Shown here: piece after piece, positions 35,701 to 43,487 of the stretch | Layout: each line of letters opens with the position of its first letter | How positions within the stretch are numbered: position 1 is the stretch's first letter | Assembly (NCBI GenBank): GCA_022823665.1 | Contig: JAJEHN010000038.1 | Span: 19,821 to 83,820 of the forward strand | DNA from: Thermoanaerobaculia bacterium | GTDB lineage: Bacteria > Acidobacteriota > Thermoanaerobaculia > Multivoradales > Multivoraceae | DNA length: 64,000 bases | Direction of reading: 5' to 3' | Notes under the pieces: generated by a model | Seen by the model: only the letters and a program-made list of their open reading frames with translations | Database searches by the model: none | Told to the model about the DNA's origin: nothing | Position numbers and translations under genes: made by a program

Positions 35701-36216
35701 GACCTGGCCGCCCGCGTCGAGACGCACCGCCGGGAGTTCGTCTTCGATCCGCGGCCGCACGATGTGGCACGGATCCGGCATCTGAGGAACCGTCAACGCT
35801 CGGAACTCGTGACCCGCGGCACGACGAACGCGAAGTTCAGCGCCGGCGGTCTGCTGGACGCCGAGTACTTCGTCCAGGTGAGGCAGATCGCGGCCGGCGC
35901 AACCGACCCGGAGGTGCGCCAGACGAACACTCTCGACGCGCTCGCCGCGCTCCACGAGCGCGGCTACTTGCCGGACGAGGAGTTCGAGCAGATCGGCGAG
36001 GGCTACCGGCTCCTGCGCGCGGTGATCAACTGCCTGCGGATCGTACGCGGCCACAGCAAGGATCTCGTGATCCCCGCGTCGGACACGAGCGAGTTCCGGT
36101 TCCTCGCGAGGCGCCTCGTCAGCCTGGGCCAGTTGCCGGACGAGGAGGGCGCCTGGGACCGGATCGCCGAACGGATGACGGCCCTCGAGCGGCTGTTCAA
36201 CGGCCTCTCGGACTGA
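32719..36216 (+). CDS. glnE: Glutamine synthetase adenylyltransferase with GlnD-like ACT domains
   Basis: An 1165-residue protein, longer than the 945 of E. coli GlnE. The N-terminal nucleotidyltransferase (adenylyl-removing) module has AMGKWGGLEVNYSSDIDALFV (about residue 141); the C-terminal (adenylylating) module has ALGKWGGRDLGYASDVELMFV (about 890), with Glu where the second catalytic Asp normally lies. Between them is a segment that looks like the C-terminus of GlnD: YFLAHPVEEVARH (about 452), one ACT domain (about 470-525, DYQGEFAKICGLLAAYGQS), an Arg/Lys/Pro-rich linker (about 533-574), and a second ACT domain (about 640-710, ILEIRSPDSFMF). GlnE sets glutamine synthetase activity. GTG 32719 has the GAGGAGGAA ribosome site seven bases away. 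P-II and Amt genes are next door. Confidence 0.88.
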   Translation: MNSRLEQAIEAFAAMDIEDAEDPRETLALSQRDILREYAPAYARWLDAHPEADEGLFPVERESVDEQRERMAALRPDADEDVRRWLRILRYRELIRVAVADFSGLDDFAATTQKISQVADVCVQRALDATGLAEEPFAVIAMGKWGGLEVNYSSDIDALFVASDDVDQEALHRLQRQAPKFIRLISDNTGDGFVFRVDMRLRPEGKMGPLVRTVSQYLRFYERYGMNWTFQALIKARFAGGDAAAAKGLIDGTRRFVFDPERSPETLLREVFEMKQMIEKSLRSKGTEVGNVKLGAGSIRDIEFIVQLLQLYHGAANKSLRSPNTLQAMSRLRAHRVITRDEYDRLREAYIFLRVVEHVLQLERDLPVRQLPREPKQWATFQWRVAFALRQPLDTLDLGGRYEETAAEVRRIFGEFFDETIEFLERKHRVRELCPDLPADVIDEHFRRLESAYFLAHPVEEVARHVELIHELDAERLCRVDVRHVGSTRRVTVVANDYQGEFAKICGLLAAYGQSILSGSSYTYQDAGDMEFYRRPGRAKGRRSTRPGGRRGRQGRRKDQRSRHSTHGPTRIVYSAEVQPAPAHASRVFSWADFERDLNRLLGLLATGDAQRANEELTLRVMEAARLADPGADAEQVMPPISISVDNESDEHCTILEIRSPDSFMFLFEFSNVLSTRDYWIDKVEFDTVEGEVRDRLFVTTRSGGKIEDRIGVDHLRLTVTLMKQFARRLAVAPNPQLALRQFGALIDAACKQVADPTQALASSLDELARVLGAGTWLWEEFLRRQHENLMPLLEGMADLDLGAGRGDLERRLDAALEAQQAPDEPLNRFKDDEIGRIDMRHLTRRIERFSDFGEELSTLSDVVLTRAATEAVGETAGDGAEPGVWCLCALGKWGGRDLGYASDVELMFVWDAEPSRLARAGEFYERAAQRLARLIRAKRDGIFELDWRLRPGGASSPLAASFQRFVSYYSVDGEADPYERQALVRLRTVAGDPDLAARVETHRREFVFDPRPHDVARIRHLRNRQRSELVTRGTTNAKFSAGGLLDAEYFVQVRQIAAGATDPEVRQTNTLDALAALHERGYLPDEEFEQIGEGYRLLRAVINCLRIVRGHSKDLVIPASDTSEFRFLARRLVSLGQLPDEEGAWDRIAERMTALERLFNGLSD

Positions 36217-36248
36217 GCCTCGCACCCGGCGGAGGCCAGACGAAGAAA

Positions 36249-36279
36249 CGCGCCGGGGAGCGAAAGCTCCCGCGGCGCG
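36249..36279 (-). terminator. Hairpin terminator after the P-II/amt operon
   Basis: A strong hairpin (CGCGCCG plus GGGAGC, loop GAAA, GCTCCC, one unpaired G, CGGCGCG) lies between the convergent glnE and P-II genes. On the minus strand it is followed by TTTCTTCGTC, so it can act as a Rho-independent terminator for amt-P-II. It might also stop glnE transcripts, but no T-run lies on that side. Confidence 0.6.
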
Positions 36280-36305
36280 CTCTCCGCAGATGCGATGCGG
36301 CTGAT

Positions 36306-36647
36306 TCAGCCGATCGCGACGTTGCCCGTTTCGCCCGTACGAATGCGGATCGTCTCGTCGAGCGGCATCACGAAGATCTTGCCGTCGCCGACCCTGCCGG
36401 TCTTGGCGCCCCTCGAGATGGCGTCGATCACGATGTCGACGTAGTCGTCGTTCACGGCGATCTCTATCTTGAGCTTGCGCAGCAGGGCGCCCGCTTCCTT
36501 GTGGCCCCGGTAGACCTCGGAGACGCCCCGCTGCCGGCCGCGCCCCATCACGTTGGAGACGGTCAGGAGGTGAATCTCCTTCTGTTCCAGGAGGTCGAGG
36601 ACCTCCTGCATGCGGTCGGGCTGAACGATTGCCACGATGTACTTCAT
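36306..36647 (-). CDS. glnK: Nitrogen regulatory protein P-II without Tyr51
   Basis: A 113-residue P-II signal protein. The C-terminal signature TGRVGDGKIFVMP, ending IRIRTGETG, and the N-terminal beta strands are intact. In the T-loop the order is GRGRQRGVSEVYRGHKEAGALLRKLKIE; the position that is uridylylated in E. coli GlnB (Tyr51) is Glu51 here. Tyr46 is kept. P-II normally signals nitrogen status through ATP, ADP, 2-oxoglutarate and, where Tyr51 exists, uridylylation by GlnD. The gene lies 18 bases downstream of amt on the same strand, the usual glnK-amtB neighbourhood but in reverse order. The ribosome site GAAGGAGGAATGAC is well placed. Confidence 0.9.
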   Translation of the reverse strand: MKYIVAIVQPDRMQEVLDLLEQKEIHLLTVSNVMGRGRQRGVSEVYRGHKEAGALLRKLKIEIAVNDDYVDIVIDAISRGAKTGRVGDGKIFVMPLDETIRIRTGETGNVAIG

Positions 36648-36665
36648 GTCATTCCTCCTTCGGCC

Positions 36666-38006
36666 CTAGTCAACCAGGGTGTAGGCGTTTTCACGGTGGT
36701 CGGTGAGGTCGAGACCGATCCGCTCCTCGTCATCGCTGACGCGCAGGCCGACGATCAGGTCGACGATCTTGAGCAGGATGAAGGACACGACCGCGGCCCA
36801 GACGATGGTGTAGGCAACAGCCTTGAGCTGAATCAGAACTTGTCCGGCGTTGCCGTAGAACAGGCCGTTCGCGTCGTTGCCGGGCACGGCGTCGGTGGCC
36901 CAGAGGCCGGCCGCAACCGCGCCCCACATGCCGGCGACTCCGTGGACGCCGAAGACGTCCAGCGAGTCGTCGTAGCCGAGCTTGGACTTGAGCCAGGTGA
37001 CGGCGAGGTAAGCGAACACGGAAGCGCCCGCGCCGACGCCGATCGCGCCGATCGCGCTGACCGAGCCGCAGGCCGGCGTGATCGCCACCAGTCCGGCGAC
37101 GGCGCCGGTGATGACGCCCAGAAGCGTCGGCTTCGAGTCGCGGATCCAGTCGATCAGGCCCCAGGCGGCTGCGGCAGTGGCCGTGGCGACCTGGGTGACG
37201 ACGAAGGCGTTGGCGGCCGAGCCGTTGGCCGCGACCGCGCTGCCCGCGTTGAAGCCGAACCACCCGAACCAGAGCAGCCCGGTACCGAGGACGGCAAAGG
37301 GCAGATTGTGGGGCGGAGAGGTATGCACGGGATAGTCGCGCCGCCGGCCGAGGACGATCGCCGCGACCAGGGCGGAGACGCCCGCGTTGATGTGGACCAC
37401 GGTGCCGCCCGCGAAGTCCAGGGCCCCGTCGCCGCCGAGGCCGAAGAAGCCTTCCGAACCGCCCCAGACCCAGTGGCAGACCGGAGCGTAGACGACCAGA
37501 AGCCAGGCGCTCATGAACAGGCAGATGGCGCTGAACTTCATTCGTTCGGCGAAGGCGCCGATCATGAGAGCGGGCGTGATGATCGCGAACATGCCCTGGA
37601 AGATCATGAACAGCGGCGCCGGGATGCCGGTGCCGTCCCAGGCGTCATAGCCGAGGCCGCCCAGCAGGAAGTAGTCGCCGCCTCCGATCACGCCGCCCAG
37701 GGCGTCGGAACCGAAAGCGAGGCTGAAGCCGACGATGACCCAGAGCACCGTCATGATTCCCATGCAGAGGAAGCACTGCATGAGGATCGAGAGGACATTC
37801 TTGCGACGGACCAGTCCGCCGTAGAAGAACGCCAGTCCCGGCGTCATCAGCAGCACCAGGGCGCTGGCCGTCAGCATCCAGGCCGTGTCGCCGCTGTCCA
37901 CGCCGTCCTGGGCTGCTGCCGGCGAAGCGGCCAGCAGGGCCAGGAGCAACGTCAGTCCCAGGGCCGGAACCAGACGAAACGTCCGGCCTCGCGTTCTGAA
38001 GCTCAT
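36666..38006 (-). CDS. amtB: Ammonium transporter AmtB
   Basis: A 446-residue membrane protein with a cleavable signal (LGLTLLLALLAASPAAAQ) and eleven predicted helices. The twin-histidine pore residues lie in GGTVVHINAGVSALV and DVFGVHGVAGMWG, and the vestibule motif TPGLAFFYGGLVRRKN is present. It moves ammonia/ammonium across the membrane and is gated in other bacteria by a P-II protein, here encoded 18 bases downstream. The order amt-P-II is opposite to E. coli. GAGGAGG precedes ATG 38006. The promoter probably lies in the 359-base gap upstream (see the sigma-54-like element). Confidence 0.92.
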   Translation of the reverse strand: MSFRTRGRTFRLVPALGLTLLLALLAASPAAAQDGVDSGDTAWMLTASALVLLMTPGLAFFYGGLVRRKNVLSILMQCFLCMGIMTVLWVIVGFSLAFGSDALGGVIGGGDYFLLGGLGYDAWDGTGIPAPLFMIFQGMFAIITPALMIGAFAERMKFSAICLFMSAWLLVVYAPVCHWVWGGSEGFFGLGGDGALDFAGGTVVHINAGVSALVAAIVLGRRRDYPVHTSPPHNLPFAVLGTGLLWFGWFGFNAGSAVAANGSAANAFVVTQVATATAAAAWGLIDWIRDSKPTLLGVITGAVAGLVAITPACGSVSAIGAIGVGAGASVFAYLAVTWLKSKLGYDDSLDVFGVHGVAGMWGAVAAGLWATDAVPGNDANGLFYGNAGQVLIQLKAVAYTIVWAAVVSFILLKIVDLIVGLRVSDDEERIGLDLTDHRENAYTLVD

Positions 38007-38121
38007 TCGAGTACCTCCTCGTAGTTCGGTTGGCCCGGCCGAGCGTCTCGGTCGTCGCCCCCCTTGGGGTCTCAGCCGAGGTCAGGTTCCGGAACTGACG
38101 GCCGGGCGTGCCCCCTCATGT

Positions 38122-38137
38122 ATCGAGAATCGTGCCA
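38122..38137 (-). promoter_or_regulatory. Sigma-54-like element upstream of amtB
   Basis: On the minus strand the bases TGGCACG-ATTC-TCGAT match the sigma-54 consensus TGGCACG-N4-TTGCW perfectly in the -24 part and in three of five bases in the -12 part; the GC of the -12 box is not conserved. It lies about 115 bases before the Amt start, a common distance. The match is partial, so this is a candidate only. Confidence 0.3.
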
Positions 38138-38298
38138 ACCGTGCGGGTTGCTTCCGGTCGCGGTCGCCGGCCCGGGCGGCGGCCGGACGGCGACCGGGAA
38201 ACCCCCGGTTCCATGGGACTTGGAGTCGAACCAGGGACGCCCCGGGGAGCCCCCGGACAGGCTCAGCGACCGGCTCGACGAAGCGGTCGACTCGTATT

Positions 38299-38347
38299 GG
38301 TCGCACAGGAATGTGCGACCGGTATCTGGGAGCGACAGATTTGTCGC
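38299..38347. repeat. Two perfect hairpins after a copper amine oxidase gene
   Basis: GGTCGCAC-AGGAAT-GTGCGACC (38299-38320) and GCGACA-GATT-TGTCGC (38332-38347) are perfect stems of eight and six bases, twelve bases apart, just beyond the end of the minus-strand amine oxidase. They share the GCGAC word. They could be terminators or a small repeat family. Confidence 0.6.
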
Positions 38348-38365
38348 GCCTCTCTGCGCCCCGGC

Positions 38366-40363
38366 TCAGGGGAGATCGAGCGCCGGGTTGCGGTCGAAGA
38401 AGTCGAAAGGCCGCAGTTCGAAGCCGTGCCACATGACCGGCATCACGGGCCAGTCCTCGGCCCGGGGCAGGTGGTGCATGCCGACCGTGTGCCAGATCAC
38501 GAGGTCCTCGTCGCTGATGGACCGGTTCGCTTCGGTCCAGGCCGGCAGGCCCATTCCCGGCTCGCTCAGGGTGGGATGGTCGCCGGCGGCGAAACGTTCC
38601 TCCGGATCGTACGGCGTCACCCAGAGGTGATGCTCGATGAACCCGGCGCGCCGGAGTGAGTAGTCGTCGGCCACGAACAGGTGGTTCGCATTGCGCCCCG
38701 GCATCAACTGGTAGCTCGTGGGGTAGCCGACCGCGTTCCGGCGGCTCGTACTCAGAATCCGCCACAGCGCGGGCTGCGCGAGGTTGATGTCGAGCTGGGC
38801 GTCCTGCTCGGTCTGGGCGGCGTGGGGCTCCTGGACCCAGAGGCTTCGCCGGGGATGGTCGGCCGGCAGCTCCCGCGTGACCAGGCGGTCCGCCACGAAG
38901 CGGTTGTCGGCGCCATCGACGTCGAGGTCGAGGCGGTAGCTGAAGTAGTGGTCGTGGTTCACGCCGATGACGTTGCGGTCGAGAAAGCGGCCGTAGGCGT
39001 CGGCGGCCGTCCCCGCCTGGAGGGCGTCGACGGCGGTTGCGTTGACGGGGCCGGCCGCCGGAGTCGGCGGGATGGCCGAAGCGGCGCTCGTCGCCTTGAC
39101 CTCTAGGAGGCCGGTGGCGCCGACGCGGGCCTCGATCGAGCCGTCCTGGCGGAAGATCCAGTCGAGCAGGTAGTCGTAGTTGCCGACCACGGCGGCCGTG
39201 CGCACGACGAGGTCACGGCTCTTTCTGCTGTCCGGCTGTTCGTCCTCGTAGTGCCGCCAGGACGGGTCTCCGGTCTCCCGCTCGTAGATGCAGGTGGTCC
39301 GGGGCACCGTGCGCGGCCGGCCCTGGGAGTTCGTGTTGATCGAGTCGATGTAGACCGCGTGATCCGGGCAGTCCCGGCCGCGCAGCAGCGGCTTGGCAAG
39401 ACCGCCGGCAGGGAACTCGCCGGCATCGATGAAGTTGCGGGCGTACCAGGCGAAGGCCGGGTCCATGTAGGGCACGTAGATCTCGGACAACTGGCCCTGG
39501 TACATGACCGGGCGCGGACTCTCGTCGGGGCTCTCCCGGTAGTCGACGAGGGATACGACGAGGCCGGTGCGCTGGTCGGGCCGCAGGTGGAAGGTCCAGT
39601 TCTGCCAGCTCACCTGGTAGCCGTTCAAGTCGAAGCCGACGCCCTCGGGCAGCTCCAGCCTGAAGGGGCCCGCGATCTCGCGCGGATCGTCGAGCGTCGT
39701 GCGGTCGTAGTCGGCGTCCACGTCGGGGATCGGCGCCACGCCGTCGTCGGCGACCCTGAGCACCTCGCCGGCGGTCAGGTCGACCACCGCGGTCAGGCCC
39801 TCGACCTGTCGCGCCCAGGTGTTCCTGGCGCCGCGGGCCTCGGAGCAGCGGACATGTCCGAGCCGGCGACCCTTCTCCTCCTCGGTACCGAAGTAACCGG
39901 GCGGGATCGTCGAGCAGTCCAGGAAGCTCGTGTCGGTGATGCCCCGCTTCTCGAGCCCCGCGATGAAGTCGGGATGTTCGAGCACCTTGCCGACCACCGC
40001 GCCGAACTCGCCGAGGCTCCAGTTCGGCTGGACGCCGATGAGCTGCGTCCAGGCGGAGACCTCTTCGGCGGCGAGGTCGACCGTCGCCTCGAACGTGTCG
40101 TCGCCCTGGCGCACGAGGGCGTAGGCGGCTCTCGGCATCTCGTCGCCCTCCCGCCAGCCGCGGACGACCTCCTTGTCCGGCTCGCTCAGCGTGAGTTGCG
40201 AGAAGGTCGTTTCGGCGTCGAGCCGCCCCGCGTCGCGCAGGATCTCGAGCGCACGCCACACCTCCTGGTAGCTGAGTTGATCGAGCGGGTGGTTCGCGGC
40301 GGCCGCGGGCACGGCGGCCGCCACGAGAAGACAGAGAGTCAGGCGGAGGGCTGGCTTGCGCAT
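38366..40363 (-). CDS. Exported copper amine oxidase (tandem copy 1)
   Basis: A 665-residue protein with a signal peptide (LRLTLCLLVAAAVPAAAANH). The topaquinone consensus N-Y-[DE]-Y is seen in VGNYDYLLDW, copper ligands in NHDHYFSYRLD (HxH) and TVGMHHLPRAEDWPVMP, so both the self-made cofactor and copper site look intact. It would oxidise primary amines to aldehydes in the periplasm, releasing ammonia and hydrogen peroxide. The adjacent ammonium transporter may take up the ammonia (inference). Copy 2 lies 73 bases upstream on the same strand, similar over its whole length. Confidence 0.9.
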   Translation of the reverse strand: MRKPALRLTLCLLVAAAVPAAAANHPLDQLSYQEVWRALEILRDAGRLDAETTFSQLTLSEPDKEVVRGWREGDEMPRAAYALVRQGDDTFEATVDLAAEEVSAWTQLIGVQPNWSLGEFGAVVGKVLEHPDFIAGLEKRGITDTSFLDCSTIPPGYFGTEEEKGRRLGHVRCSEARGARNTWARQVEGLTAVVDLTAGEVLRVADDGVAPIPDVDADYDRTTLDDPREIAGPFRLELPEGVGFDLNGYQVSWQNWTFHLRPDQRTGLVVSLVDYRESPDESPRPVMYQGQLSEIYVPYMDPAFAWYARNFIDAGEFPAGGLAKPLLRGRDCPDHAVYIDSINTNSQGRPRTVPRTTCIYERETGDPSWRHYEDEQPDSRKSRDLVVRTAAVVGNYDYLLDWIFRQDGSIEARVGATGLLEVKATSAASAIPPTPAAGPVNATAVDALQAGTAADAYGRFLDRNVIGVNHDHYFSYRLDLDVDGADNRFVADRLVTRELPADHPRRSLWVQEPHAAQTEQDAQLDINLAQPALWRILSTSRRNAVGYPTSYQLMPGRNANHLFVADDYSLRRAGFIEHHLWVTPYDPEERFAAGDHPTLSEPGMGLPAWTEANRSISDEDLVIWHTVGMHHLPRAEDWPVMPVMWHGFELRPFDFFDRNPALDLP

Positions 40364-40436
40364 GGTTGCTCCCTTGAGGCCTCGGATGGTGAGGCCGTGT
40401 CGGCGGCTCCAGGACTGGTTGCCCGCAGTCTAGCGG

Positions 40437-42422
40437 TCAGGGCAGGTCGAGCGCGGGGTTGCGGTCGAAGAAGTCGAACGGGCGGAGCTCGAAGCCGTGC
40501 CAGAGGGTTGGCATGACCGGCCAGTCCTCGGCGCGCGGCAGGTGGTGCATGCCGACGGTGTGCCAGAGGACGATGTCGGTGTCCTGGATCGGCCGGTCGG
40601 CCTCCGTCCATTCCGGCAGCCCCATGCCCGGCTCGCTGAGCGTCGGGTGATCGCCGGCGGCGAAGCGTTCGCCGTCCTGCTGCGGCGTGACCCAGAGGTG
40701 GTGGTCGATGAAGCCGGCGCGCCGCCGCGGGTAGTCGTCCGCCGACAGCAGCGTGTTCGTGTTCCGGCCGGGCATCACCTGGAAGCTGGTGGGGTAGCCG
40801 ACGGCGTTCCGGCGACTCGTGCTCTGCACCCGCCACAGCGTGGGCCGGTTCAGGTCGATGTTGAGGCGGGCGTCGTGTTCGCTTGAAGCGATCCGGGGTT
40901 CCTGGACCCAGAGGCTGCGCCGGGGATGGCCGTCGGGGAGGGTGCGGGCGACCAGCCGGTCGGCGACGAAGCGGTTGTCCGTGCCGTCGACGTCGATGTC
41001 GAGCCGGAAGCTGAAGTAGTGGTCGTGGTTGACCGCCACGACGTTCTCCTGGACGAAGCGGCCGTAGGCGTCGGCGGAGGCGTTGCCGAGCAGGGCGTCC
41101 GCCGCCGCCGGGTTCGCGGGCCCGGCGGCCGGCGTCGGCCTGACCGCCGAGGCGGCTGCCGTGGTCTCGAAGGCGAGGATTCCGGTCGCCCCGACCCGGA
41201 CCTCGATCGAGCCGTCCTGCCGGAAGATCCAGTCGAGCAGGTAGTCGTAGTTGCCGACGTTGCCTCCGACCCGCACCACCAGGTCCCTGCTCTTCCGGCT
41301 CTCCGGCCGCTCGGAGGAGAAGTGCCGCCAGGAAGGGTCGCCGGTCTCACGCTCGTAGACGCAGATGGTGCCCGGCACGGTCCGGGGATAGCCGTTGGCG
41401 CCGGTCTTCGTCGAATCGACGTACAGGGCATGATCCGGACAGTCGTCTCCGGGCATCAACGGCTTGCCGAGGCCGCCCGCGACGAACTCGCCGGCATCGA
41501 TGAAGTTCAGGGTGTACCAGTCGAACCTGGGGTCCATGTAGGGCACGAAGATCTCGGACAGATGCCCCTGGTAGAGCACCCGGCGCGGTGCGGCCTCGGG
41601 GCTCCCGCGGTAGTCGACCAGCGACACGACGAGGCCCGTGCGCTGGTCGGGGCGGAGGTGGAAGCTCCAGTTCTGCCAGCTCACCCGGTAGCCGTCGACC
41701 TCGAATCCGTGGCCGAGCGGTTGGCGGATCTCGAGCGGGCCGGCGATCTCCCTCGCCTCCCCGAGCATGTCGCGGAAGTCCGTCGGGACGGCGCGAATCG
41801 GACCGGGGCCCTCGTCGACGACGCGGAGCACCTCCTCGGTTTCGAGGTCCACGACCGCGACCAGGCCCTCGACCGCCTGCTGGCTGACGCCGTCGGGCTC
41901 GCCGCAGCTCACGTGTGCGATTCGCCGGCCCTGCTCCTCCTCCGTCCCGAAGTAGCCGCGCGGCCCGGCGCCGCAATCGACGAACGTGAGATCGGTGATG
42001 CCGCGCGCCTCGAGGCCGGCGAGGAAGTCGGGGTGTTCCAGGACCTTGTCCGTCAGCGAGTCGTACTCGCCGCCGTGCCAGTTCGGCTCGACCCCCTCGA
42101 GCGGCTCCCAGGACACGACCTCATCCGCCGCCAGATCGACGATCGCCTCGAACGTGTCGCTGTCCTTGCGCGCCAGGGCGTAGGCCCTGCGGGGCATCGG
42201 TTCGCCCGGCTTCCAGGCCAGGACATCCCGCTTGGCGGGCTCCTGGAGCGCCAACTGGGAGAACTTCGTGTCCTTGTCCAGGTGGCCGGCGTCACGGAGG
42301 AGGACCAGCGTACGCCAGATTTCCTGGTGGCTCAGGGGATCCAGCGGATGCTCAGCCGCCAGTGCCGGGAGGCCGGCGGCCAGCGTGGTGATGAGAACGA
42401 CGTGCAGGAGGGGCTTTCTCAT
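40437..42422 (-). CDS. Exported copper amine oxidase (tandem copy 2)
   Basis: A 661-residue protein with a signal peptide (VVLITTLAAGLPALAAEH). It keeps the topaquinone motif VGNYDYLLDW, the copper-ligand motif NHDHYFSFRLD and TVGMHHLPRAEDWPVMP. It aligns along its whole length with copy 1, but differs at the N-terminal half and in loops around residues 150-200, so the two may prefer different amines. The strand, spacing and similarity point to tandem duplication. ATG 42422 is preceded by GAGGAACCGCC. Confidence 0.9.
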   Translation of the reverse strand: MRKPLLHVVLITTLAAGLPALAAEHPLDPLSHQEIWRTLVLLRDAGHLDKDTKFSQLALQEPAKRDVLAWKPGEPMPRRAYALARKDSDTFEAIVDLAADEVVSWEPLEGVEPNWHGGEYDSLTDKVLEHPDFLAGLEARGITDLTFVDCGAGPRGYFGTEEEQGRRIAHVSCGEPDGVSQQAVEGLVAVVDLETEEVLRVVDEGPGPIRAVPTDFRDMLGEAREIAGPLEIRQPLGHGFEVDGYRVSWQNWSFHLRPDQRTGLVVSLVDYRGSPEAAPRRVLYQGHLSEIFVPYMDPRFDWYTLNFIDAGEFVAGGLGKPLMPGDDCPDHALYVDSTKTGANGYPRTVPGTICVYERETGDPSWRHFSSERPESRKSRDLVVRVGGNVGNYDYLLDWIFRQDGSIEVRVGATGILAFETTAAASAVRPTPAAGPANPAAADALLGNASADAYGRFVQENVVAVNHDHYFSFRLDIDVDGTDNRFVADRLVARTLPDGHPRRSLWVQEPRIASSEHDARLNIDLNRPTLWRVQSTSRRNAVGYPTSFQVMPGRNTNTLLSADDYPRRRAGFIDHHLWVTPQQDGERFAAGDHPTLSEPGMGLPEWTEADRPIQDTDIVLWHTVGMHHLPRAEDWPVMPTLWHGFELRPFDFFDRNPALDLP

Positions 42423-42523
42423 GGCGGTTCCTCGTACCGCGTCGCCGGGTCTTTGCGCCCACGGCCGCGGAGCAGGTGTGGTCCGGTCGGGTCAGACCAC
42501 CCTATCGCGGTGCTTGGGGGCGG

Positions 42524-42529
42524 TAGACT
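42524..42529 (+). promoter_or_regulatory. -10-like hexamer TAGACT, leaderless arrangement
   Basis: TAGACT ends nine bases before the GTG at 42539, with no ribosome site between. No good -35 box is present. Confidence 0.3.
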
Positions 42530-42538
42530 CTCGAACCA

Positions 42539-43483
42539 GTGAGTTTGCGCATCGTTCCGCCACCTGCGCGCCCCAGGGTGGCGCACGAAGCGGCTCCGGT
42601 TCCAGCGGCGCCACGTCGCTGGCCGGGACCGCAGGGCCGGCAGTTGTTCCGTCAGGCCGCGGACGGAAACAGCCCTCGCCAGGTGAAGACGAGCTTCGCG
42701 CTGCAGTTCCTGCACCGGATCGTCGGCCTGGAGCACCTGAACTTCGGGATATGGAACGAGGACGATCCTCTCGACGTGGCCGGCCTGCGCCGCGCCCAGG
42801 AGCGCCTCGTGGCGCGGCTCCTCGAACTGTTTCCGACCGGCGTGTCCTCCGTGCTCGACATCGGCTGCGGCACAGGCGTCATCAGCGAGCGGCTGACCGC
42901 TCTCGGCTACGACGTCGAAGGCCTGTCACCCGATCCGTACCACGGCAAGCTGTTCACGGAGCGGCTGCCGGATCGACGCTTCCATCTGGGCCGCTTCCAG
43001 GAGTTCGAGCCGGACCGCCGGTACGACGTCCTGTTCCTGTGCGAGTCGGCGCAGTACGTGTGGCTCGACGAGTTCTTCGACGCGGTCCGGCGGTCGCTGG
43101 CCCCGGGGGGCTACGTGCTGCTCTGCGACTACTTCACCGTGGACGCGGGCGAGACGGGCAAGCCGAAGAGCGGTCACCCGCTCGACGACTTCCTCGCCCG
43201 GGCCGAGGCGGGCGGCCTCGTTCTCGAGACGGATGAAGACGTGACGCCTTCGGTCCTGCCGACGCTTCGTCTCGGGCAGGCGATCGTGGAACGCTTCGGC
43301 CGCGGCGTCGTGAACCTCGCGCGCGAAGCGTCGACGCAGCGCTTCCCTCGCCTGGCCGGCGCCGCCTGGCGTCTGGCCGGGCCGGTGACCCGCTGGCTTG
43401 ACCGGCTGGACCGGCTGCTCGATCCGGAGGTGTTCGAGCGCACAAGGTGCTATCGGGTGATGCGCTTCCGGAGCGCGTCGTAG
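42539..43483 (+). CDS. Class I SAM-dependent methyltransferase
   Basis: A 314-residue protein with the SAM-binding motif I VLDIGCGTGVISE (about residues 104-116), then an acidic strand, and a later SLAPGGYVLLCDYF segment typical of methyltransferase domain 11. The front part (about 1-80) is basic and proline-rich, and HRIVGLEHLNFGIWNEDD resembles the pre-domain of small-molecule methyltransferases. The substrate is unknown. GTG 42539 directly follows a TAGACT box. The next gene begins five bases after the stop. Confidence 0.78.
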   Translation: MSLRIVPPPARPRVAHEAAPVPAAPRRWPGPQGRQLFRQAADGNSPRQVKTSFALQFLHRIVGLEHLNFGIWNEDDPLDVAGLRRAQERLVARLLELFPTGVSSVLDIGCGTGVISERLTALGYDVEGLSPDPYHGKLFTERLPDRRFHLGRFQEFEPDRRYDVLFLCESAQYVWLDEFFDAVRRSLAPGGYVLLCDYFTVDAGETGKPKSGHPLDDFLARAEAGGLVLETDEDVTPSVLPTLRLGQAIVERFGRGVVNLAREASTQRFPRLAGAAWRLAGPVTRWLDRLDRLLDPEVFERTRCYRVMRFRSAS

Positions 43484-43487
43484 GCGG

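Larger units (their letters stand above)
38007..38365. other. 359-base gap between amtB and copper amine oxidase
   Basis: No open reading frame here looks like a gene. The part next to amtB contains the sigma-54-like element (38122-38137). The part near 38366 holds two hairpins (38299-38320 and 38332-38347) that may end the copper amine oxidase transcript. The GC-rich middle (38161-38260) contains inverted CCCCCGG/CCGGGG segments but nothing I can name. Confidence 0.6.

Noticed and set aside
38207..38237. tRNA T-arm-like sequence (GGTTCGACTCC on the minus strand)
   Set aside because: The T-stem has a mismatch and there is no partner for the acceptor stem about 70 bases away, nor a CCA-compatible end.
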